Assembly: GCF_019320115.1 (NCBI RefSeq)
Contig: NC_089581.1
Span: forward strand, 67,732,166 to 67,796,165
Origin: Miscanthus floridulus
Taxonomy: Eukaryota > Streptophyta > Magnoliopsida > Poales > Poaceae
Reading direction: 5' to 3'
Length of the DNA stretch: 64,000 nucleotides
Shown here: piece by piece, positions 53,837-62,639 of the stretch
Numbering within the stretch: position 1 is the first letter of the stretch
How the letters are laid out: every line of letters begins with the position of its first letter
Translations under genes and position numbers: made by a program
Notes under the pieces: model-generated
Told to the model about the DNA's origin: nothing
What the model saw: only the letters and a program-made list of their open reading frames with translations
Database searches by the model: none

Positions 53837-55808
53837 TGAAAGCTCTAGTTTGGTTTTGGTTAATTGATGAAACCCTAAGTGCTAACCTGGTTTATCAAGA
53901 TGATTATGAGATAGGTAGCACTACTCCAAGTGGTGAAGCAATGATGAAGATCATGACAATGGTGATGGCATGGTGATGGTCAAATGCTTAAGCTTGGAAA
54001 AGAAGAAAGAGAAAAACAAAAGGCTCAAGGCAAAGGTATAAAATATAGGAGCCATTTTGTTTTGGTGATCAAGACACTTGGCGAGTGTGATCACATTTAG
54101 GATTGATAGCCGTACTATTAAGAGGGATGAAACTCGTATCGGAATGCGGTTATCAAAGTGCCACTAGATACTCTAACTCATTGCATATGCATTTAGGATC
54201 TAGTGGAGTGCTAACACCCTTGAAAATGTTTGTGAAAATATGCTAACACATGTGCATAAGGTGATACACTTGGTGGTTGGCACATTTGATCAAGGGTAGT
54301 GAAGTTTAGGTGCAAGGGCAAGAAACTCCACCGGCGGAGTGTCCACCCATAGAGTGCGGACAGTCCGACGGTGCCACCAGCACCCTAGACAAACAAATTG
54401 GAGGTCACTGTGAGTGACCGGACACTGATCTTGGGTGGACCAGCACGTCCGATCAGGCGTAGCAGAGAGGTCGCCAGTTTCGGTGTTGCACCGGACGCTG
54501 GACCTGAGATGCACTGGACACTAGTTTCTGCGTCTGGTCAAACTGACATGGCGACACAGTGACTAGGGTTTAGCACCAGATGCTGGTCTGTGTCCAGTCA
54601 AGGTGGACCGGATGCGTTCGGTCGAAGAAATATGCCTCGAGGAGCTTACTGGAAATGACCGGACGCTGAGGCTTCTGCGTCCGGTCAGTTTTGCTGGAGG
54701 GTCCGGTCTGTTAATAGCCGTTGTGATCTGACGGCTCAAGTTTAACTCAGAATGACACGTGGCTTACATCTGTGGACCGGATGCTGTGTCCAAGGTCTGG
54801 TCAGTATGACCGGAGCGTTCGGTCAGAGCATGTTTTGCCCAATGAAAGGATATAACGGCTCTATTTGATGGGGGCTCTATTTATAGCCCCATGGCCGGCT
54901 CAAGGGACTTCTCTTGCACATTTTCATTAACATAGCAACCTTGTGAGCTTAGCCAAAGCCCTCCCACTCATCTCCATCATTGATTCATCATCTTTGTGAG
55001 ATTCGGAGAGAATCCAAGTGCATTGCTTGAGTGATTGCATTTAGAGGCACTTGGTATTCGTGTTGCGCTGCAGATTTCACTTGTTACTCTTGGTGGTTGC
55101 CACCACCTAGATGGCTCGGTGCAGTGGTGGAGGATCGGCATGAGTTGGTGATTGTTCGTGGCCGTCTCTGGTGATTGTGAGGGGAGTTGTACCTTCCCCG
55201 GTGGAGCGCCGAAAGGTAACTCTAGTAAATTGCTCATGTCATTGAGTTACCTCACTTGTGGGTCGGTTCTTGCGGTGTCCAATCGTGTGGACGAGGTTTG
55301 TGAAACACCTCTTAGCCACTAAACCACCAAGTGTTGGTCGACACAATGGGGACATAGCGTGTTGGCAAGCACATGAACCTCGGGAGAAAATCGTTTGTCT
55401 CTTGTCTTTGGCATTCTCTCGGTGATTGGCTATATATTCATCTTGTGATTGGTTCATCCCCTACACATCAGTATAATCACCCTACTCACTTATTTACATT
55501 CTTGCAAACTAGTTGATACAAGCTCTTTAGTGTAATTAGAATTGAGAGCTTGCTTTATTATTTACATTCATCTAGTTGAGCTCTTTAGAGTAGCAAGGTT
55601 GAGAGCTCTTAGTGAGTAATTACATAGCAAGTTTGTGTGCCTAAGTAATCATTGCAACTAGAATTGTTGGATAGGTGGCTTGCAACCCTTGTAGAGCTAG
55701 AGCAAGTTTGCATTACGCTATTTGTCATACTAATCAAATTGCTCTAGTTGATTTGTAGATTTTTAAATAGGCTATTCACCCCCCCTCTAGCCATATTAGG
55801 ACCTTTCA
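53837..55808 (+). mobile_element. Element J: 1972-bp solo LTR of a SIRE-type copia family
   Basis: Starts TGAAAGCTCTAGTTTGG, ends AGGACCTTTCA and is flanked by perfect CTCGC duplications (53832-53836 and 55809-55813). It resembles the G LTR (TGAAAGGTCCTTGTTTGG start, CGGACG-type repeats at 54410-54840, TATA-like TATTTATA at 54878). No internal region is present. Confidence 0.9.
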
Positions 55809-56215
55809 CTCGCCTCACCAAGGACTTGGCTCAAGTGAAAGGCAAGGCGAAGCAAATCCAACTTCATCAAGATAATACCGTCAAGGGAGTGAAGAAGCTT
55901 GATGAAGGACAAACCATGGTTTGTTACGTGTGCCACAAGGAAGGTCACAAGTCCTATGAGTGCAAGGTGAAGAATGGGGGAGGAGCAAAGAAGAAAGAGA
56001 AAAAACAAACAAGCAAGCTCTCCAACACCTACACCAACAAGGTGGACAAGAAGGCCTCCACACCTTATCTCTTGAAGAAGAAGAAAAATGACAAGGTGGT
56101 GGCCATCAAGGTGAACAAGCAAGCCAATAATGGGGTCAAACGCTTTTGGGTGCCAAAGGAAATCATTTCAAACATGAAGAGCACCAAGAAGGTTTGGATC
56201 CCGAAAGGGAGGTGA
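55809..56215 (+). pseudogene. gag: Gag of element F, last segment
   Basis: The frame resumes after J with LTKDLAQVKGKAKQIQLHQD and an intact second zinc knuckle, CYVCHKEGHKSYEC (about 55924-55965). A strongly Lys-rich tail follows, ending KKVWIPKGR and TGA at 56213-56215. No pol frame follows. The three segments are free of internal stops, so the protein was intact until I and J inserted. Confidence 0.82.
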
Positions 56216-57498
56216 GAAGTCCGTCGGACTTCGGGGAATTTGGAGACTTGGCAAAGTGTGGGTGCATTTCATGGGGTGCATCATGATGGACAAAATCATT
56301 GCCAAGTGGGTTAGTGAATACTATGGACCCAAATTCCCCTTCCCATGTTAGGTAACTAGATGTTATTACTTTTTAATTGGTACATCTTGCAATTAGATTT
56401 TCCTACAATTGGTATCTTTAAGCATCTAGTTACTCTTCATGCCTAGGTTTGCATTTGCATGCTTATATCTTTTATCATGCATACACTAGGTATATCTTAT
56501 GGTAGGCTTGCTCGGTCTCATTCTTAACCCTTGGAGCAAACCTACATGGTTTAAAATTGCTTAGAAGCACCGCACAAAGCTTGTCTCACTTTTGTTTATC
56601 TAATATGTGCCAAAGTCCAAATTGTAGATAATCTCTCCTGAATATCATTTTTGAAAATGATTCTCACATTCATGAGATGTCATCTTTCAAGTGGTATTTT
56701 GATTCTAAAATCAATGTGCACGATTCCTACAAAGTATGATTCCCACAAAGTATTTTACATTTGTGTGCACAAATTTAGGGGGAGGATTACTCTACAAGTT
56801 GGATGCCTTGAGACTAACACTTTTTCAAATGGTATCAATTTTTCAAGCTTATCTTGTGTGTAGTAGTCTCATTGCAAGGAAAATGGAGTCCCCGGAGTTA
56901 AGCATCATTCTTCAATTGGCATCATCATGTTGATTTCATTTCATATTTATATGCTTTCTCCATGCATTATATAGATTAAACTCTCTTGTGCAATAAATTG
57001 CTAATTATGCATATGCTTTGCTTTCTACCATATGTATGCATACTTTTAGGGGGAGCTTAGTCTATATAATATGAGAGTCAAATTTTGTGATCCATTTCAC
57101 TCTATACACAGAGGATCACAAAATTTGACCCTCCCTTATGCTACCAATGTCTTCCTTTTTGGTGTTTGATGCCAAAGGGGGAGAATTTGAAGGACCAAAG
57201 GCAAGCATCAAGTTGATGTCTACAAGTGGTAACGGTCCAAGAAAGGGAGGAAAGTGGATTATGGATTAGTCTAAGTAATGGTAAAATTTGTAGGAAGCAA
57301 GGCCTAAATCCATAATGCCACATGGGGACATTTGCAAGGGCAAGATGGTATTCAATTGGTATCTAAGTAGGATATTCTAGCATCATATAACCTTGCCCTT
57401 TGCATTGTATCCTAGCAAGTAGGTAGTTTTTAAATTTAAATTTTTTATTATTTGCTTGCTTTGGTCGTGTTGGCATCAATCACCAAAAATAGGGAGAT
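56216..57498 (+). other. 3' non-coding part of element F
   Basis: AT-rich, with no pol. It contains CAAGTGGTATT/CAATTGGTATC words (56406, 56690, 56822, 57223, 57354). Two GGGGGAG tracts occur before the last one: GGGGGAGCTTAG near 57052 and AAAGGGGGAGAATTT near 57174. It ends AATAGGGAGAT at 57488-57498, the decayed polypurine tract before the right LTR. Confidence 0.7.
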
Positions 57499-58979
57499 TG
57501 TAAGAAAAATGGACCCTTGGCCCATTCACTTTGGATTTTGGTGTTTGATGACCAACACAACCAAATTGGACTAATGGATTTGTAAGTGTTTATGTTGTAG
57601 TTCAATAGGGTGCAAGACGTGACTTGGACGAAGGCGACGTGGTGATCCGATGATCAACACCTTAAGAAAGACCTTAGAAGCACAAGAGAAGACCCAAGAT
57701 ATCAAGCAAAGTGCAAGCACGAAGATTGGAACCAAGCCGTATGTAAGATCGCGAAGAAATGAGCTCACAGAGGCGACCGGACGTTGGACCGGATGCTGGT
57801 GGCTCAGCAGTTGGGACAATCGGACGCTAGACTGGTGGCTCAGCAGTCGGGACAACCAGACGCTGGACTAGTGGCTCTATAGTCGGGACAACCGGACGCT
57901 GGACTGGTGGCTCTGTAGTTGGGATGACCGAACGCGAGCGGCAAAACTGACCAAACGCAGGGAAGCAGCGTCCGATAGAGTACAGTAAGGTTCCAGAGCG
58001 GCAAATCTGCGATCAGACACGTCCGGTAGCAGGCAACCAAACGCTGGCCAGCGTCCAATAAGTATATTGCCAGCTCAATGGTTAGGACGACCAGACATGT
58101 CCGGTCAGGACGATTCAGCGTTCGGTCAATAGCAGTTTTGTGGGAATTCGACCCCAACGACTACTTTCTCAGTGGGACTTATAAATAAAACCCCCAACCA
58201 GCCATTTGAGAGGTGTGGAGCTGAGGAAACATACCAAGGGTGTTGATACACCATTTTAGTGATCTCCACTTGCATAGTGCTTAGTGATTCATCAGGTGAT
58301 TAGCATAGGTGCTTTGCGAAGTGCTTAGGTTGATTAGACCACCGCTTATGCGCTTGCTCTGGGTTTAGGCCTAGTGTTTAGTGAGGTTTGCATACCTCTT
58401 ACCACTCGGTGCTTGCGAGCACCATTGTTGTACATCGGAGGGGCTTGAAGTCTTGCAAGATCACACCAACCGCATTTGTGGTGTGGCCACCACTATGTAC
58501 CGGAGGGAATAAGGCCCGCGGTGTTTCAACCGGAAGCTTGATAGTGAAGACGGCGGGGAGCATCTGGGAGAGGCTTGCCGGAAGGCACGTCGGAGACCCA
58601 CTTGCGTGTGGGGAAGGCCCGAGACTATCCACAGAGTTACTCGACTGGGAGCTTGGCCCTTGCAAGGGATTCCTTGTGAGGGGCTCCAACGAGGACTAGG
58701 GAGAAGCTTGCACGCTTCTCGATACCTCGGTAAAAATACCAGAGTCATCGATGGGAGTTTGCATATCTCTACCTTGCTCTTTAGCTTCCGCATTTATGTT
58801 GATTACTTTACTACGTTTATGGTAGAGATAGAAACACACTAGCAAAACCATAGTTGCACATCTAGATAGTTTATCTATTGTATAGGTTTTGCTAGGGTTA
58901 GAAAAAGAGGCCATAGTTTAGAGTTAGATTTTTTTAAGTTGCCTAATTCACCCCCCTCTTAGGCGTCACGGTCCCTTCA
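57499..58979 (+). repeat. Right LTR of element F, 1481 bp
   Basis: TGTAAGAAAAATGGACCCTTG to CACGGTCCCTTCA, with the same layout as the left LTR. It has an extra copy of a roughly 40-bp GGTGGCTCAGCAGTYGGGACAA unit at 57790-57920, which accounts for most of the length difference. TATA box TATAAATA at 58180-58187. Confidence 0.9.
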
Positions 58980-58984
58980 CGGCC

Positions 58985-61420
58985 ATCTTGGTGGTGCATG
59001 CCTCTCGGTAGCGTACCTTGTGCTGGCACTTGGAGCAGATGGCTTCAGATCCCATGAAGATCATGATGCATTCCTCAGGGTCTGGGAAGCTATCCCCATC
59101 CTTGCCTGCTGTGCCTCCCTTCTTGGCTGCCGCCTCTTTGCCGTCTCCTTCTTTCGGCCCATCGGCCTATCGCATGAAATGTTTGAGGAGCTCATAGTCG
59201 TTGTAGAGATGATTGATGGGGTAGGCATGGTTGGTGCATAGGCTATCCATGAGTTTGTTGAAGTGGTTAGGTAGGCCCTACTGGGGCTGCTTGCCCGCAT
59301 AATTAGCTACGATGACCAACGCAGTGTTGTCCGATCGGCGTTGATCCTTTTTGTTCTTCTTGCCCCTTTGCATGGAGGGGCCCTCGTCTTGGTCCTTGTG
59401 CTTGGCCTTGCCTTTGTCTCGGCTTCCATTGAAAACTGCTCTGACCGCCTCCTCGCTAGAGGCATGGTTTGTGGCAACATCAAGCAGGTCAAGGGTGGTA
59501 CGGGGCTTTAGGCAGCCAAGCTTGTGGATCATGGACTCACAGGTTGTACTAGAGAGGAATGCACTGATGACGTCTATGTTTACAACATCAGGGAGGGAGT
59601 TGCATCATTGGGAGAACCGATGGATGTAATCCCATAGGGAGTCACTGGGCTCCTATTGGTAGCTCTTGAGGTCCTAGGAGTTACTAGGGTAGACATACAT
59701 CCCCTAGAAATTTCTAACGAAGACCCTCTTGAGGTCTGCCCAGTCGCGGATGCAGTCATGCGGGAGAAAGTCAAGCCATGCCCGAACATGTTCCCCACAC
59801 AGATAGGGAGATATTGAATGATGAAATGGTCATCATCCACCCCTCCGGCTCGGTAGGCAAGCCGTGAAATCTTTGAGCCAAATACTAGCGTTCATCTCCC
59901 TGGTGTACTTTGCAAAGTTGGTGGGCGGTCAGAAGCGCTGTGGGAACGACGCTCTCTGGATATGCCGGCCAAAGGCCCATGGTTTTGGGCCATCTGGGCT
60001 AGGACTCCGGTCATCTAGCCGATGACCATGCCTAGGGCGTGTTTCACCACTACCCTCAATGGTCTGGCTGGGGCCTATGTTGCTTGCCCTCGTCGCCGCC
60101 CGACGGACATCATCATCATGCCAAGCCTGATGTCAGTTGCTAATTACGCTATGAGCGTCTTGGTGTGGACCGAGCCATTTGTGTATTGGTAGTCGGTGTG
60201 GAGCAGGTGCCAGGTCGGACCATGGTGCAGCTGTAGCCTCCTATGCCGCGCTTAGTGGCTGTAGCGGTGAGCGAACAGAGCGATCCATCTAGTGTGTTCC
60301 CACTCCCCTAGTGGGGAGAGAGGGCATGAGTCTGAGTTGCGATGTGGAGCTTTTCGCCTGTTGAACAGTGGCGGCTTCCACCAACACCTAGAGGTTCTGG
60401 TGGACTGCCCACTCCTAGGGGTCGACGAGCTCAGGAACGCTATGTAGAAGCATTGCCACAGCAGCGATGTTCTGGCTAGCCTGAGCAAACTATGGGGGAT
60501 CGTTCCCCCCATCCATGATGTCGCGCTGGACCTGGCGGCCATGACCCCAGGCCCTGGTCGCCGGGTTACGCACATGGGGCGCATTGCGATGCATCGAGCA
60601 TGTGGGGGTAGGTGGCAGCTGGTTCTGCCGCCTTTGTCATAGCTCCTCGTAGTGCTCTTGTGCAAGCACGAGGGTCCCCGTATGAGGGTCTAGAGGGGTG
60701 TGAGTCTGCAAGGACTTCGCCACCAATGGTGGCTGTCCCGGAACGTCCGCCACGGTGCACTCCCAAGATGGACAGTGGCTAGGTACCACATCGCCGATGC
60801 TAGAGCCATCGCTCTCAACCTCATCATCCAGGAGTTCGTAGAAACATGTGGGAGCATAGCTCGCCATCCCCATGAATTCGAATGTGAGAGGAGGTGGCGT
60901 CAATGTTTTTTAGAGACCCCGGGCATACGCGTCCACAAGGGATGCGAGGCCATAGGGGAACCAGTCGTATGGTGGTTGTGGTGTGGACAACGCGGTCCCT
61001 TTGGATAATCGGCGGGAGATAGTAAATAGCGAGTAAATAACAATATATACATTACTCACAGCGGGGTTTGAGCAGAGCATTTGCTCGGAATGAAGCAGAG
61101 GTGCCTCGTTGTTGAAGTCATCGGGTGTCCCAGAGCCGATGGAGGGTGCCCCTCCGACGAGCGCCGGGATGGGTGCCTCCTCGTGGAGGTGTAGTATGTC
61201 GAGCCGGTCAGCGATGAAGTCCAGGCTTCCAAAGAGGAAGGCTTGGGATGGCTCGAAGATAGGTGGAACCCACATCCCAACAAGTGGGAGTGTAGGAAAC
61301 TCCAGCGAGCCGAAGCAAGTTGTATTGCTTGAGCCCACCATGGCGAAGGTGGCAGAAAAGTGGGCCATCCGATGACCAAAAGTGTGAATGTACAGCGTCT
61401 TCCCCACGGACGATGCCAAC
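58985..61420 (-). pseudogene. gag: Gag region of element D (degenerate)
   Basis: Read on the - strand from the primer site, a frame runs 61419-60910 (MASSVGKTLYIHTFG, SQAFLFGSLDFIADRL), then a long N-terminal region with stops to about 59900. The Gag core lies at about 59780-59500 (for example YIHRFSQ-type and IDVISAFLS-type stretches). A Lys-rich open frame at 59532-59278 (RDKGKAKHKDQDEG) follows. The variant knuckle near 59245-59190 reads LCTNHAYPINHLYNDYE, where the last ligand expected to be Cys is Tyr. The gag end at 58985 joins the protease at 43895 across element F. Confidence 0.75.
61403..61420 (-). other. Primer binding site of element D
   Basis: On the - strand GTTGGCATCGTCCGTGGGG directly follows the LTR end ...TGCACCGACA. 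The position and the TTGGCATCGTCCGTGGGG wording are typical of grass Tat elements. Confidence 0.7.
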
Positions 61421-61790
61421 TGTCGGTGCAGAAAGTGACCAACATGTAAATATTTGTAGTTTTGCCATACGTTATGATTGGATGTGGCCTAGCACTCAAT
61501 GACACGGGGTTTATACTAGTTTAGGCAACGTGCCCTATGTCCAGTTTGAGTCGATCGGTGACTTTATTCCTAAGCCTAGGTGCTCGAAGTTTGTAGTGGG
61601 GTTACAATTGAGAAGGAGAAAGATGGGGGTACAAGAGGTCCGGTCGGACTCTGGTCTGAAGAGCCAAGAGTGATGGGAGGTCCGCTATGTGCTAAGTGTT
61701 TGAGGGTGTGCTCGAGGTTTGAACCTAGCGGTTCTGTTGTTGTGTATGAGTGAACTAAGAGATCTCTTCTGTTAGGAGAGAGTGCATCCC

Positions 61791-61798
61791 CTTTTATA
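61791..61798 (-). promoter_or_regulatory. TATA box of the D LTR
   Basis: TATAAAAG on the - strand (complement of CTTTTATA), followed by GGGATGCACTCTC, about 370 bp before the LTR end. Confidence 0.65.
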
Positions 61799-61894
61799 GG
61801 AGAAGGGGACAACCTTACAAGCAAGAGAGAGAGAGTACACATGCTACTAAGTCTTGTCACCCACGCCATCAGGTACAAGATGATTGTAGGTGCC

Positions 61895-62160
61895 CATAAC
61901 ACTGTTAAATGTCAGATGCATGTGGAAGGTTGCGTTATCTTCTTCTAGTATGGCAGACGTCGGTGCCTGTCATACTGTTGATGCCCAGAGGCATGTAGGG
62001 GGTTTTACCATATTCACCTGGTATGGTAAATGCTGACGCCCATAACACTGTTGATGCCTAGAGGCATGTGGGGGGAGCCTTACCGTGTTTGTTCGGTATG
62101 GGAGTTGATGGCTCCCACAACACTGTTGGGCAAATGTCGGTGCCAACAACACTGCTTGGG
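61895..62160 (-). repeat. ~74-bp tandem repeats in the D LTR
   Basis: The core ACTGTTG/ACTGTTA recurs at 61901, 61974, 62047 and 62122. Each is followed by ATGCCYAGAGGCATGTRGGGG or a decayed form. Period 73-75 bp, about four copies. Confidence 0.75.
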
Positions 62161-62384
62161 TTCTATCACGCCAGGAAGGTTGTAGGGTACCCTTCTAACA
62201 TGCCCTGTTGGTACTATCCTACAGGTGTATAGGGTACGGTCCTCAGTATTGTGGTTGACTTGAGTGCCCTACCTTACTTTCTCCATCCGTTTCCTAGTCC
62301 TCACCGAGCGGGCGTCCTTGGTTAGTTGGTCCCAGTCGGCTCTAATTGCGCTGGTCAGAGAGGAGCTATAAGCAAGGTTTCAAT

Positions 62385-62560
62385 GCATTCCCGGTCGGAG
62401 AAGCAGGTCAGAGTCGGAAGTGGTGTTTGGACAGGCCTTCCGGTCTGAGAGGCTGTCCAGAGGTGGGCCAGAGTTAGAAGCGAGCGCTGTCCTTCTTTTG
62501 GTCGGAGAGGCAGGCCAGAGTCGGAAGCGGGCATCATTCCTCCTCAGCCAGGCCTTCCAG
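62385..62560 (-). repeat. ~55-60 bp repeats in the D LTR (CGGTCGGAGAAGCAGGTCAG type)
   Basis: Three diverged units around 62390, 62442 and 62500 share GGTCGGAGAGGC, CAGAGTCGGAAG and CCAGGCCTTCC phrases. Confidence 0.6.
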
Positions 62561-62639
62561 TTGGAGATTGGATCACCCTTCCAGCCTATCATTTAGGTTT
62601 TTGGGCCAGCCTAGAAGTTACGCGTTGTTTGCAACATTG

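Larger units (their letters stand above)
43901..58979 (+). mobile_element. Element F: gag-only SIRE-type copia LTR element, carrying I and J
   Basis: LTRs 43901-45347 and 57499-58979 end CACGGTCCCTTCA. The flanks are TGGCC (43896-43900) and CGGCC (58980-58984), a target duplication with one CpG transition. A tRNA-Met primer site follows the left LTR. The only coding sequence is a long Gag-like frame in three pieces (45427-46127, 52790-53836, 55809-56215) separated by I and J. No protease, integrase, RT or RNase H is found. Without I and J it is about 6.4 kb. It is a non-autonomous element that must borrow enzymes. Confidence 0.88.
2025..62636 (-). mobile_element. Element D: Tat-type gypsy retrotransposon on the minus strand, split by E and F and bounded by A
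   Basis: Read right to left: 5' LTR 62636-61421, primer site 61420-61403, gag 61419-58985, then after element F protease, RT, RNase H and archaeal-type RNase H 43895-41395, then after element E integrase 4434-3215 and 3' region to 2025. The gag-protease frame resumes across F after allowing for its target duplication. The E insertion falls between the second RNase H and the integrase zinc domain. The order PR-RT-RH-aRH-INT is diagnostic of the Tat lineage of Ty3/gypsy elements. All coding parts carry stops and frameshifts. The D 3' LTR is not in the window; element A abuts it on the left. Confidence 0.8.
61421..62636 (-). repeat. 5' LTR of element D, about 1216 bp
   Basis: On the - strand it starts TGTTGCAAACAACGCG and ends TTTCTGCACCGACA. 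The 3' end is fixed by the adjoining primer site. The start is the best TG next to the change to CACTA sequence, with TTGTC (62637-62641) as the predicted duplication. TATAAAAG (complement of 61791-61798) is a good TATA box. Two tandem repeat arrays lie upstream of it. Confidence 0.7.

Noticed and set aside
53697..53839. Natural Gag stop of F at 53837
   Set aside because: The TGA is formed by the first bases of solo LTR J; the Gag frame continues in phase at 55809 after J and its target duplication.
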